Positions 45,964 to 57,395 of a DNA stretch of 64,000 nucleotides are shown one piece after another; position 1 is the first letter of the stretch; every line of letters starts with the position of its first letter. The position numbers and the translations under genes were made by a program. The notes below the pieces were generated by a model, which was not told where the DNA came from, made no database searches, and saw nothing but the letters and a program-made list of their open reading frames with translations. Source of the DNA: Cystobasidiopsis lactophilus (taxonomy: Eukaryota; Basidiomycota; Agaricostilbomycetes; Agaricostilbales; Chionosphaeraceae); NCBI GenBank assembly GCA_001599975.1, contig BCIO01000002.1, forward strand, positions 1,871,883 to 1,935,882. The letters are read 5' to 3'.

Positions 45964-47817
45964 ATGGCGACCAGCAACACAAAGGAGCTGCTAAGATCAC
46001 TGGCACTGGATTCGCCAGACCCTCAGCTCGCGACCTTTGTGCCCAGCTTGACCTCAGCTTCCTCCCCACCCCAGCTTGACGATGCCTTGCTCGAGCTGCT
46101 TGATTCAGAGCGGGATGTTGGGCTGGGGGCTGTCGCCAAGGTGTTCGATCTCAATCCGACCTTGGCAGCAGGCATCTGTCGCCCAGATGGGCCGGTGCTC
46201 ACAGAGTTGGGCAAGATTGCAAAGGAAGACCGGGAGAAGGATCGGCTGGGCTTGGCGCTCCTGATGGCCAGCACAGCGGACCATGCTGAAGCAAGAAAGC
46301 TGCTCTCGAGCATCCAAGCAGAGGCCTGGTTGGAAGCAGCAGCAGGACGGCAGGACGAAGAGCTGAGGGTGGTCGCCGCAACAGCGTGGACCAAGCTCAA
46401 CTCGGCGGCAGCTCAGCCCGCTCACCTCCCTTTGTTCCTCGAAGCAATCTCTAGACCCAGTCCGAAAGGGTCAAAGGCGTGGGTGCCGGCGCTGGAAGGC
46501 CTGGCCATCCTCACCCTTAAGCCGACCATGCGTGCCCTGCTGTTTGAGCAGCACGCCTCGTCGCTGGAGGCTTTACTGGCCGCTCCTAAAAAGGCCGACA
46601 TCGACCTCGAGGGCATGGCTCGCTTGCAGGCCTTCTTCTGTCTGGCGGCCATCTTCTTCGCGCTCGTCTCGCCACCTCCTCCGCCCGGAGCCAGCGAGTC
46701 CGAAGAGCTCAGCCGACTGTTGGCACGTTCTAGTCTACAAGAGCAAGCAGAAAGCCCGGAAGTGGTGCAAGCCCGTCTCAAAATTCTCAACCCGCAGCAC
46801 TTGGCCGCATCCCTCAAGCCGCTCCTCAAAAGCCCGAGCGCACTGGTCAAAAAGAGATTGGGGATGATCTTGCTGCAATTGGCCAGCGAAAGGTCCACGC
46901 AGAAACTGCTGCTGCAGGACGGCGCCCACAAGATGCTGCTGTCCCTGCGCTCCAAAGTCCCTGAAGGAGGGAAAAAGGAAGACGCCGAGGTGGACCTGGA
47001 AGCGAGCCAGGCGTTTGCCAAGCTGTTCATATCCTCCGACCCCAAGCTCGCTTTGGGTCCAGCTAAAGACGCCCCAGGGTTAATAGAGGGCTTCCTGTGC
47101 CTGACCGACCTCTTCGTCCATCCCGACGCTTCGCCCCTTCAGCGTTTCGAGTCCTGTATGGCCCTCACCAACTTTGCGCTGATCGAGGGCATGGCTCGGA
47201 GGATTGTGGAGCGCCCGCAGCTTATGGACCGCGTGGAGGTGCTGCTGCTGGAGGGCGAAGGCAGCCAAGGACGGCTACTGAGCAGGCGGGCGGCGGTCCA
47301 GCTTTTGATCAACCTCATTTCCAGCTGCCAAGCCGCTTTCGAGTGGTTCACCAAAGACACCGAGGGTCTCGACGACCCGGACGCCAAGCCAACCAACGAG
47401 CTGGAGCCCGAGTATCAGACTCGCTTACAACTCATCTTGGCCCTGTCAGACTGTCCTGATTCTGGCACTCGCTTGTCTGCAGCTGCACTCTTGGCCATTC
47501 TCAGCGCCTCACCCCGAGTGGTGTCCTTCCTGCTTTCGCCCGCCCGGCAAGCCAAGTCCGTCGAGATCGTGGCGGATCTCGTATCGCCAGACTTGTCACC
47601 AAGCGACCCAACCCCTGGACTGGCTTTGATGGAGCGCGGGTTGATGGTCATGGGCAATGTTGGGCGCCGGCTGGGCTTGTGTGCGCCCGCCACTCAAAAG
47701 GCCGTGGCTGGCCGGTGGCTGGCCGCGCTCATGGGGTCCCCCGCCAATCAAAGCTCATCTTTACAGCCAGCTTGCTTCTCCATTCAGCAGGACCTGATGT
47801 CGTTCGCTCGAGCGTGA
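45964..47817 (+). CDS. SHE4: UNC-45/She4-type myosin chaperone (UCS/armadillo protein)
   Basis: Helps fold myosin motors and supports actin-based transport and endocytosis. Single exon of about 617 codons with repeated alpha-helical armadillo-like pairs: LLRSLALDSPDPQLATFV, ELRVVAATAWTKLNS, LGMILLQLASERSTQKLLLQ and the UCS-like FESCMALTNFALIEGMARRI. The start MATSNTKELL at 45964 is preferred over an upstream in-frame Met at 45826, because that leader would overlap the divergent NYN gene and looks non-coding. The absence of introns stands out in this intron-rich window. Length is close to fungal She4. Confidence 0.8.
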   Translation: MATSNTKELLRSLALDSPDPQLATFVPSLTSASSPPQLDDALLELLDSERDVGLGAVAKVFDLNPTLAAGICRPDGPVLTELGKIAKEDREKDRLGLALLMASTADHAEARKLLSSIQAEAWLEAAAGRQDEELRVVAATAWTKLNSAAAQPAHLPLFLEAISRPSPKGSKAWVPALEGLAILTLKPTMRALLFEQHASSLEALLAAPKKADIDLEGMARLQAFFCLAAIFFALVSPPPPPGASESEELSRLLARSSLQEQAESPEVVQARLKILNPQHLAASLKPLLKSPSALVKKRLGMILLQLASERSTQKLLLQDGAHKMLLSLRSKVPEGGKKEDAEVDLEASQAFAKLFISSDPKLALGPAKDAPGLIEGFLCLTDLFVHPDASPLQRFESCMALTNFALIEGMARRIVERPQLMDRVEVLLLEGEGSQGRLLSRRAAVQLLINLISSCQAAFEWFTKDTEGLDDPDAKPTNELEPEYQTRLQLILALSDCPDSGTRLSAAALLAILSASPRVVSFLLSPARQAKSVEIVADLVSPDLSPSDPTPGLALMERGLMVMGNVGRRLGLCAPATQKAVAGRWLAALMGSPANQSSSLQPACFSIQQDLMSFARA

Positions 47818-48218
47818 TCCTGGAGGTGTCCGAGCCTGGGCCATGATCGATCTGCGTGCCCATCTGGTTCGTCCTCCTGGTTGTCTTAAGCCTCCCTGAC
47901 TGGCTATCTGACCTTTCCTCTTATTTTGCTGCAGAGTGACACCAGCAATTGCCTTGCGGTCGATACGCAGGCCAACGCCAAACTCTTAGGTCTTATCTTG
48001 AAGCTCGCCCTGGGCGACTGTGATGGCCCGGTGTTGCCCTGGTCGATCTCAACCTTGAGGGCAAAAATTGCGTCTCTGGAAATTTGCAGCGTTAGAACGT
48101 TTTGAGACAGCGCAGGGGACAGCGCAGATTTGCAATTCGAGCGCAGTTGCTCTCTGATTCTCCCTCCCTTCGACTCTAATGTCTATTCGTAAAGCCTGAG
48201 GTGGCTACTCTTTGGGCA
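47818..48218. other. convergent intergenic region
   Basis: About 400 bp between the stops of the UNC-45-like gene and MEU1. No gene or RNA is recognisable; expected to hold both 3' ends. Confidence 0.45.
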
Positions 48219-49369
48219 CTAGTCGCTAAAGTATGGAAGAATGAACGAAAGCTCAGTCTTCTTGGCTGCTGGCCATGCCTCCTTCTTGGTGATGAGCCCG
48301 TACTGCATGCTGCCCTTGGCCTGCGTCAGGTGAGATCCCGCCGCGATCTTGTCGTGGAGTTCGCCTAGCACCTCTTGCGCGATAATGTCCGAGGCCACGG
48401 CGTTGTCGTGCAGCACCTTGATCACCTCTGCAACCGTCACCGCCTCTTCGGACTCTCTCCAAGCATCGTAATCGGTCGAGGTGCAGATGAGAGCGTAGCT
48501 GAAAGGAAGCGTCATTCGAGCTTCAAGCCAGTGTTCGGTGAAGAGACCTACCTGAGCTCTGCTTCGCGGGCCAGCTTCGCCTCAGGCAGCACCGACATGC
48601 TATGCGCGCATTTATAGTTGGCATTTGAACGGACAATAAGACCATGGAGACGACCCACTTGATGATGTCGCCACCGAGCTGCCGGTACATGCGGCTCTCC
48701 GCCCGAGTGGAGAACGCGGGACCCTCCATGCAGACGACCGTCTTCTTGGTGTGCAGCTTGGCGGAGATCTTGTGCTTGGCGATGGTCTGCTCGACGAGTG
48801 GCGAAACCAAGTTGACGAGCTGAGAGTCAAACGGGCTACCCCCAAGTTTTTGAGTCCCTTTCCAGTCAATCAGTTTAGAGGCAACAGCAACCCACTCGCC
48901 AAACATGGCATGCGCGACAATGCCTTCGCCAAAGAACGAGTTGGGGCGGATGCCCTGTGCGGCCTCAAATTCTGAGTGCGAGTGGATAGAGCACCTAAAA
49001 AAGACTTGTTACCTTGGTTCTATCGATGATCTGATCGGGAATGATGACATCTCTGGGTGCAATTTCTTCGCGCAGGCTTCCCACGGCCGAGAAGGCAACG
49101 ATGGCTTCCACGCCGAGATGCTTCAAGGCGGCAATGTTCGCCTTGACCGGAACCTCGGACGGCGCGATCTGATGGTTGTCGCCATGGCGGGCGATGAAAG
49201 CGATGGGCTGGCCGGTGGGAAGGGTAGCAATGGTGACCGCGGAGGAGGTGGGCCCGAATGGCCAGCCGGCAACATCTTTGTCGACGAAGATCTTTTTCTC
49301 AATCTTGAGGTTCAGCTTGTAGAGGCCGCTGCCGCCAATCACGCCGACTAAAGGCTTAGAGACCGACAT
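48219..49369 (-). CDS. MEU1: S-methyl-5'-thioadenosine phosphorylase
   Basis: Cleaves methylthioadenosine to adenine and methylthioribose-1-phosphate in Met salvage. Starts [17 protein letters not shown], then [36 protein letters not shown] and [15 protein letters not shown], with TSTDYDAW and the helical end [16 protein letters not shown]. Four exons. All substrate-site blocks of the family are present. The divergent neighbour is 189 bp upstream. Confidence 0.93.
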
Positions 49370-49558
49370 GTTGGTCCTTTGGTGATGGCGCAAGAAGAAA
49401 ACAATTTCTCGCAGCTCCGCGGGCTGAGTGGCAAAGGCACACGTTTGGGTGGCAGGTCTAGCGATTTGTCTACACTCAGGCTCAACACAAGTCTCCGGCA
49501 GATAATAAACAGAGTACAGTCTATAAGGAAGCTCGTAATCTATAAGGGAGCCCATTGG

Positions 49559-50829
49559 TCATTCGGTTCGGTAGGAGATCTCTGACTCGTCTAGCGTGCG
49601 GCCATTTTCGTCAACGGTGATGAGCCCATCCTGGATCTGCTGCGCATGCAAGCCGTCCAAGTAAGGGAGAACAGCTTCGACAAAAAATGGACCACCTTTG
49701 AAGAGGGTGAGCTCTGGACTCCACGAGCGAATGTTGCTCGCAAGGCGGCCTGCTGTGGACGGCTCGTGCTCCACAATATCCTTTAAGGGCTCGGCGTAGG
49801 TGCGAACGCCAAAAAGAATGGCGCCGGTTCGTGGCATTCGTCGCAAAGACTGGTTTTCGCAGCGCATGACCAAGGCTCTTGGGTCTGAAGTCGCCGTCCA
49901 AGGCTTCCAAGAAGGGTTGCTGGAAGTGGGCAGCTTCTCGGGGAAAGGGCTGTGGGTGTCTACATTGAACACGTCCTCCGGGCCGTGAATGTCGCTCCAC
50001 TCCCACGCTGTATCGATTTGGAAGAAAGCCTGAGCTTCCATCAGTAACCACACAAGTTATCGCATTGGATCGGAGGCCCACAGTGGTCCGCCGCACAGGC
50101 TTGTCGCACGGCAATTTCGAGAAGAAGCGCTCCATCGACGGTTGAAGCTTGGTCTTATACTGTGGCACATGTCCCGTGATGTGGATTGCCGACAGATCGA
50201 GGTTCATTTTGTCCTCCAACCTCCAGAAGCCGGCCGCTGTTAAAAAACCTCCGCGGAGGTAAAACAGCCCGTCGGCGTCCTCCACCATCATCAACAGCTC
50301 TTCTGGTACGAGCACTGTTGTCAAGCAATGAGCGTCCAGGGACTAGAGGCAAGTCAGCCAGAAAGGTGGACTCACGTCCCGCCACCCTGAGAGGGTTGTA
50401 CTTGGCGCCTTCCTCGGCCTTTAAGTGATCGATGTCCCAAAAGTCCCCGACAATGTTGTTAGTGATTGTCTTGACGGAGCCGGCTTCTTGCCCAACGATG
50501 CTGTCGCCCCAGGTACTTGGATCCGCCGGGTTGTAAGCTCGCCGGGTGATTGTGAAGTGGAGAGGATATCTGGCTTCGAGCCAAGACGCAATCTCCTCGA
50601 AAACTTCCTGTGCTTGCGCTAGGTATTTCGGGTTTAGGTCGACCACGCTTGTACCCTTTTCGGCGATTCTTCGCTTGGCCAGCTCATAGAGCCGCACGTA
50701 GTCGCTGTCGAGCTCCAGCCAATTTGTCCACGCCATCGGTCGAAGCCCCATCCCGGTCGCGTACTTCCACTTCCAAACGCGGTAAGGAAACGGGCCTTGG
50801 GCAGTAGGATCCTCTTGTGCCGGAGCCAT
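49559..50829 (-). CDS. DUF3445 protein (heme-dependent oxidative N-demethylase family)
   Basis: Exons encode GPFPYRVWKWKYATGMGLRP, WTNWLELDSDYVRLYELA, NIVGDFWDIDHLKA, and later LRRMPRTGAILFGVRTYAEP and FKGGPFFVEAVLPYL, a pattern of the DUF3445 family, which binds heme and oxidises N-methyl groups in characterised bacterial members. Starts at 50829 (MAPAQEDPTAQ); the codon before it is GTG. Three or four exons; some 5' and middle junctions are approximate. Substrate unknown. Confidence 0.7.
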
Positions 50830-50901
50830 CACAGGGTGCTTGAACGAGACAGGATGCCATTCTGCCAGAGCCGACCCGGTCAGGATCGAGTCCCGCGATG
50901 C

Positions 50902-51348
50902 CTAGCTTCCAGACGGACCTCCAGGTTTGCGAGCCGGAACGCTAGACTTCGAGACAGGCGCGGATTTGGCAGGTCCAGATGTGACCTCTTTGCGAACCAG
51001 ATTCATCAACCGAGGCATCAGGAGGGCGAGACTCGAAGCGAGCAGCGCCGCCAGCAGCAACTCCGACAGCAGCTCCATCACGCCAGAATTGGCCAGAACC
51101 GAATGAAGTACAAAGAGGACGGGAGTCTGGATATAGAAGACGAGAAGGGGAGGAACAGATAAGGGGTCCGCAGCGCCGAAAGTGGCAAAGGCGAGTCGGT
51201 CAAGCGGCTCCCGGCTCTGACTAAACGTAGAACCAACGCTGACTTTGGAACGGTCGACGATGATATCGATGCAAATATGATGTATAATGAAGCAGCCAGC
51301 GTCAAGTCTAGTAACAAGTTCCGTCGCGGTGGCGAACTTAGAAGCCAT
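50902..51348 (-). CDS. small membrane protein, unknown
   Basis: An open frame of 148 codons starting MASKFATATELVTRL. It contains two hydrophobic stretches, PPLLVFYIQTPVLFVL and LLSELLLAALLASSLALLM, then a basic tail (RLMNLVRKEV, VSKSSVPARKPGG). No family is recognised. An unspliced read is plausible but unproven; the N-terminal third may contain an intron. Confidence 0.45.
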   Translation of the reverse strand: MASKFATATELVTRLDAGCFIIHHICIDIIVDRSKVSVGSTFSQSREPLDRLAFATFGAADPLSVPPLLVFYIQTPVLFVLHSVLANSGVMELLSELLLAALLASSLALLMPRLMNLVRKEVTSGPAKSAPVSKSSVPARKPGGPSGS

Positions 51349-51363
51349 GGTGGCCCGGCCCGA

Positions 51364-53394
51364 TCAATACGAGTCCTCTTCGGTTTCTGGACGTTTGGCA
51401 GCGGCGACGACATGCTTGCCTAGGAGCACGGGGGCGGCCGTATCTTTGAAAGGCGTGGCGAGGTGATGCGCTGAGTGAGCACTCTCGAGTGTTTCAAAGC
51501 GGGAAGCGTCGGTGGTGCCGCCACCCTGGGCGCTGAACTGTGCCTGCTTAGAATACCAGTAAGATAGAGGCAACATCAGCTGTAAGGAATGGGAGAACTT
51601 GCCAGGGCAGCAGACATTTCATGCGCGACTCTGTCGGCCCCGGCGCGAGACATCGACGGAATCTCGTCCAGCGTCTCAAGGTGTTGGCCGGCAGTCGAGC
51701 TGTTGCTACTGCCATACATTGTCTGGGTGCTGAAATTTCCAAACAACTGCTCCTTCTCGTACTCGTTCTCCGCTAAGACGTTCTTCGGAGGGCGTTGGGC
51801 GCCATGAATGTCGACCCGAGACAAGCGGTCGTTTAACTTATCCATATCGACACCTCCATGTCCAGGTCGAGGTGGTTCGTCAACGAGGCTTGGTTCGGGT
51901 CGGTGCTTCCCACCTGCAATACAGTACTCCAACAACATCAACCTTGATTTGAACTGCGCTAATTCAGGAGGCTGACGCACGCGCAGGGCCTGGCTTGTCT
52001 TCAGGAATCTGGGCGAGCCGCTTGGTCAACTCGTTGGCGTCAACAGCGTAGAGAGCCGGGGCGGCGTTCGCTTCGCTGGGCACAGGACGGTGGCGTGAAG
52101 CAGCCCGGCTCTGGTCGGCAGCACTGTCGGGATCGACCGACCCACAGACATAAGTGATGTCGTTGGGCTTTCCCGCAGGGTAAGGGAAGACCGGGTGCTG
52201 CTGAGCTTGTGTTGGGAGCTTGGCCTGCAAGGTCACGAAATCGTCCCCGTCTTTGGGATAGCAAGGGACCGATTCGGGGTCGAAAATGTCAGCCGGGCTC
52301 TTGGGAGGCGCATCAGAGCGAGGCTCCTTGTGAGCGGGTTCGGCGGCGGCATGCGGGTGGAATGTGGGATCAGTAGCATGGTGTGCGTGATCTTCATCAC
52401 CAGCAGCCCTGGCATGATGCGGAACCGCTAGAGCTTGGGAAGACGCAGGGGCTGCCCCCTCGCCGCCGTGGTCGTGGTGATGGGCAGGAGCAAGGGCCGC
52501 AGTATCGTGTGGATGGGCTGCAGGGCGGCCAGATAGATCGTGTCCATGACTGGAATGGATAGCAGTCGGGCGACTGCTGGCTTCAGATGGCGATATAACC
52601 GTGTCGTATGAAGCGTAATGAACAGCATGCGTGCGTGCAGGTGGCAAAGCTGACGCAGCGGAGTCGTACAGGGCAGAGGCGGGGCCGGTAGACGGATGAG
52701 GCTGCGGTAAGAAGTCTCGATGCGAGCGAGGCTCGATCGGAGATGTTGGTAAAGGCGCTTGGGTGGCATGATGGCGCGGTTCGGCTTGCATTTGTTTTCG
52801 CAGCTCGTGGCTCATCTCTGCCAGAGATGAGAAGCTTCTCAGCTTGTAAGAACAGTATGACGAGGTAACACGCACCGTCCTCGATGATGCCTTTTATCTC
52901 ATGGAGCACCCCCTCGGCGTGAGCTGTCAATTGCTCGACGTGCCGCTTCTTTTTCTCCTCCTCGCCTGGGGCCCAGACTGGCGGGTGCTCCTCGGTATAC
53001 TCCTGCTCTTCTGCTCTTAGATCGAGGAATTACTCTGAACATTCAGACAGTACCTTGAGGCGGCGATGGAACGATGCGACATGGTCGTGGAAGCGGCCTA
53101 GCGTTTTCTGTTGTGTATGAGCGTGTTGAGGATGCTCCAGGCAGGTCAAAAGGTCAAGAGAAGGACCTACACGGCATTCTTCGGAGTCGCAAAAGCGCAG
53201 AGGGACTGACCCGTCGTGGTGGTTATAGTCTGCGTACAACCTCAGCGCACTCGCTCTTGGCTTGGTCGCGGCCACGACTCACGGAAATCGACCAAGTCGA
53301 GAAGGTCAAACTTGAGTCTTTCCACGCTGGGGTCGAAGACGGCAAGCTCGGCAAGGTGGTGGCGGATCTCGGACGCAGATGGCGAGTTTCCCAT
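51364..53394 (-). CDS. hypothetical protein with possible myristoylation site and His-rich low-complexity region
   Basis: The likely start, MGNSPSASEIRHHLAELAVF, fits the N-myristoylation consensus (Gly2, Ser6). Following exons include FHDHVASFHRRLK, then EEQEYTEEHPPVWAPGEEE, KRHVEQLTAHAEGVLHEIK and, after a splice at about 52877, MSHELRKQMQAEPRHH. The middle is Ala/Pro/His-rich (HAHHATDPTFHPHAA, HHHDHGGEG). The C-terminal exons, KLNDRLSRVDIHGAQRPP and SYWYSKQAQFSAQGGG, are less certain and could be a second gene. No family is recognised. Confidence 0.5.
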
Positions 53395-53663
53395 GTGAGC
53401 CGGACGATTTCGAGGCACCCCAGACGGACGTTGAGGTCAAAAGTGGCATAGACGGGCCAAGGAGGAAGGAGACTCCGTCAGACAGAAGGCGAAGCCCACA
53501 AAGGGACGGCCTCAAAGTCGGTGCCTCGGCCACTCACCAGGAGACAGCTTGCCTCGAGGCTTGACCATGTGCTCATCCTATACTGCATCGTAGAGTTGAT
53601 ATAATAGCAAATCGAGAAAGAAGACTGAAGTTCGCCGTCAGTCACTACAAAGTCTGCTGCCCG

Positions 53664-54972
53664 TCAGTCCTCCTGGTTCGCATCCCAAAAGTCGTCATCA
53701 GTGGGAGGCGTGGGAATGCCCAACCAGTTCATGGCTGAACAAGTGGCCTTGAGTTGAGTTGGCCGGGTCCGGAGCAGAACTTCACTCACGCGACTCAAAG
53801 TCAACCCAGCCGTGGATCGGTCTCGACAGCGCAAAACCGGCAATTTCAAGGGCCCGATGGGGCAGCTTAATCAAGGCCTCCCTCGTGTTGGCGAGATACT
53901 GGTTCTCTTCTGCTCGAAGGTAGCCTCGGCACATGCCGAAACCTGTGAAGTGTCGCATGAGCCGCTGTTAAAGGCAGAGCAGAGGTAGGAAAGTACCGAG
54001 CAGAGTTCGAACAGAATCAGGAGTGCCCGGGTTGCACACGTTCGCACCGCCGGCGTGGCGGACAGAAGTCAGAATGCACAGGCTGTCTCCGATCTCGAGC
54101 TCGGCGGAGAGCGCCTCTTCGTATTTTGGCTGCCTCGTCTCCGCCCAGAGGTGGGATTTGGGGATGAAGAGTGTTCCACCATTCTCCTTCGTCACCTTCG
54201 ACAGCGCGGTGAAAAAGAGGACGGCTAAGGGCAAGAGATGTTGAGCTGGCGGCCATCATGGCGCAGAACATTCACCCACCCATCTCTCGATCTGGAGTCC
54301 ATTCCTTCGCTTCAGGAAGGATGTTGTGGAAGTTGTAGTCGTCCTGATATCAAACCAAATGATCAACATGGGTCCCATCCCGGATATTGCCGCGCGGCTT
54401 ACCCGATGAAGTGCTTGCGCTTTTCCTCCAGGATGCACTTCAAAAACAAAACTTACAAACCACACCACCATTCATTTAACAAAATCTTCTTATAGTTTCA
54501 AACACTCACACTCACGAATTGTTCATTATTGGTTTCGATGTAACCCATTTCGGTTCGATGTCCAAGCCCATCTTGTTGCGTTGGGTGAGGATGGCGTCCG
54601 AAATGCCTTGAAAGGTATCGTTCAAAACAATCTTGTCCACGTAGGTACGGCTTTTGGATAGCATGCCGCCGAAACGACGAGTCGTTGGAGGGAAGAAGGC
54701 GTGGCCCCCCTTCTCGGCCGGCTCCTGCTCCAGCCAGGGTTTGAGATCAGCCAAGATTTTGGCGCAGTCTTCCTTGTCAATGCAGTTCTTCATCACCACG
54801 GCTCCTTCACGTTTGATGCTGCGCGTATAGAAGCATGGGTAGAGGCCTGCGAGAGCAGCATTGCCGCTCACATCTCGAGCAGCTCGGGCAGCGGAGTTGT
54901 GGCTGGCACGGTCAGGTCCGCCAAAGTAACCGAAGGGGCAGAAACGGGCAAGGCATCGTCGGCGTTCACCAT
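53664..54972 (-). CDS. phytanoyl-CoA dioxygenase (PhyH) family protein
   Basis: Starts MVNADDALPVSAPSVTLADL, followed by SIKREGAVVMKNCIDKEDC, FFPPTTRRFGGMLSKS, VTKENGGTLFIPKSHLW and LEIGDSLCILTSVRHAGGAN. The NGGTLFIPKSH stretch with the distal His (VRHAGG) is typical of Fe(II)/2-oxoglutarate oxygenases of the PhyH/KanJ type. The tail reads MNWLGIPTPPTDDDFWDANQ. About six exons. Substrate unknown. Confidence 0.78.
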
Positions 54973-55361
54973 TGTGTCGTGTAGCTTGGACGCTGTACGG
55001 GAAAGAAAGCATGATAAGCACTGTCGCCTGTGGTCGGAAGACGGGAAGTCCACAAGTAGCCGCGCTGAGGCAACAGTAGTGGTGGTGGGTCAGCAGCAGG
55101 CCTTCGCTCTCTTCTCTGGCTTCCATTGTGTGGATAGCATACGGAGGAAGCCAAAGATTACACACTGCCGAGGGAGGAATCGACCATCATGCCAAAACAC
55201 AAATCGAATGGAAAGGGCATGTGTTGAGCGAGGGCGGTCTGAGGTGCCCAAGGCAGCATGCAAACGAAGGTTGTATTGGTGGCCAAAGCAAGAGCACAAC
55301 CAGCCAGCTGACGGCCGACCAGAGAGAAGCAGCCCTTGACCACCTGCGACCAACCTTTACA
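54973..55361. other. divergent intergenic region
   Basis: About 390 bp between the PhyH start and the F-box-like start. No further gene is supported. Confidence 0.4.
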
Positions 55362-57229
55362 ATGCATTCGAACAAAACGCCTCGCCTCGCAAGTCAGTTC
55401 TCTCCATTTCCAGGTAGGTGAAGGAGCAGGAGAAGAATCGGGCGCGACTAAGTCCTATGCAGGCGAGGTCTGGGACGAGATCGTGCGATTCCTGGACGAG
55501 GGAGTCGAAGAGGGGGAAACGCAAAGGACAGCGGCAGCTGTGAGGCGGGCGATGCCGACCTGTGGACTCTCCGATGTAGCTCTTTGGCGCCACGTCTGTA
55601 TACGATCACCGGAGCAGGCCAAGGCGCTGGCACGGAAGCTTTACGGCGATGATGCTCATGCGGAGTGGACACGAGGGTTTCGACTGCGTTGCTGGCGCCC
55701 TGACGACTTTACTATTGCTGCTGTGCTGCCTAAGTTTGTCAATCTGACATCCATCGACCTGACGCTGGGCCCGAGATGGACGCCAGAGGCACTCGAAGAT
55801 TGTTTCAGGACGCCCTTTCCTCGTCTCTCTCGCATCTCTCTGCGCTTCAACTGTAAGCAACTTCTCACATAACTTTGTGTTGGAGGGGTATAGACTGACA
55901 GGAACGCAGTGAGTTCGCCAAAGGCCAACTACCTCTGCTTCCATAAAGGCCAATACTTCGACAACATCTTCCAAACAATCCTTGCTTGCTGGCCGGAGAA
56001 CCCACGCCTTCAGACGTTCTCTTTCGTCCAGGATCTGCCGCCGAGCGCTGAGCCGGCCGACTTAAAGGCGTCTATGGAGGCCCTGGAACTCGGCCCTCGC
56101 TCTGGATCGTCCAACTTTGCCCAACCCCTGGTCTTATTTCGCAGCTTCTGTCTGTCGACGTTCGCGTCTTCTGCTCTAGGCAGACACATCAAATCGCTCC
56201 GCCTTCGCATCCCAAATCGCAGCGTTCTGGTACCTTTGACCTTCCCGCAAACTTCTACGACAGTCTTGCAGGACGGCAACAGCAATGCATTTCCAAACGT
56301 TGAGATGCTGGACATCTCTACTACGTTCTGCCTACCAGATAGCTTGAAGGCGTAGGGCTCCCTCTTCCAGCCCTCTGAGAATGCTCTGACACGATTGATA
56401 CAGTTGTCTGGTGCACGCACCCTCCCTAAAGCACTTAATTGCGGACCGAACGGATCTAGTGCAAGGCGAAACAGCAACAGAAACCTTGCGGGTGTTGGGG
56501 AGGACGACGGCCGCCCTCGGATTGGCACGAACTGTTGCAGCGGCGCGCCAGTTTCGCTCGCTTCTGCAGATTCGCGAAGCCAACCATCGCAAGAGTCGGA
56601 ACAGTGGGCATCCTGCGCCATCAGAAGATTATTTACCCGACAAGCTCATTCTCGTGCCCTCCACCTCGAACTTCTCCACGTTCTCCGTCGGTGTCGACTT
56701 GCAGTCTGCAGAAGACCGACAAGCCTGGCAGGACGCCTTTCAAGAGGGCTGGGCTGCTGGTCTAGGTGGGGTCCGCGAGGCGATCTTGGAACGGATGGGC
56801 CAGATCCGGCGCGCGGCCAACAAGCACGAAGACTACTATCTAATGCGCATCTCCAAAACACCCAAAGCTTTGCGGACATGGCCGGATCAGAGCAACGCTT
56901 TCCAAGAGTTTTGCCAGCGCCACAATTTGGAAAGGTGCTCCACTGACGTGCTGGAAGAAGAGCTGCTCAATGTCAGTTTATCGGAATGCGTATTCTGCTC
57001 CACGGCCGACTGCGCAGGCAGTGGAGGCGTTGTTGTGAGTTCTGTGTGCCTAGCAAGCCTCTGGCCTTGTCACTGAAAGTTCGCTTTCGATCAGGGTGCG
57101 GTGTACCCACCAGATGGGTCCTTTCTGGTTCAAGAGGCCGTGGACGAACGATCGGAATGGAGACACCCTGCCAATGCTCATCAACCGGGCTGCGGCCACC
57201 TAGTTGCGCGAAGGATATGGGCGCAATAA
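55362..57229 (+). CDS. F-box-like leucine-rich protein
   Basis: Starts MHSNKTPRLASQFSPFPG, then after an intron EVWDEIVRFLDEGVEEGE and LSDVALWRHVCIRS, like an F-box (LP.E.w..I..fL). Then come leucine-rich-like segments: FVNLTSIDLTLGPRW, FPRLSRISLRFN, HIKSLRLRIPNRSVL and FPNVEMLDISTTFCL. The final exons end in a Cys/His cluster (CVFCSTADC…PGCGH) before WAQ. About five exons. A role as substrate receptor of an SCF ubiquitin ligase is inferred from the family; the target is unknown. Confidence 0.6.
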
Positions 57230-57395
57230 AGAGGGCTCCGACTCTTGTCATTGGCTGTCGCCCGTCTCAAATTCATGTACAATCCAGAAATGCGGAAAAA
57301 CAACCAGGCAGTCTATAAGTACAACATGCTCTCAGAGCAATGAGACTGGTTCTCGAATCGCTTGGCAGCCACCATTGAAATGGCGACACAGCTCG

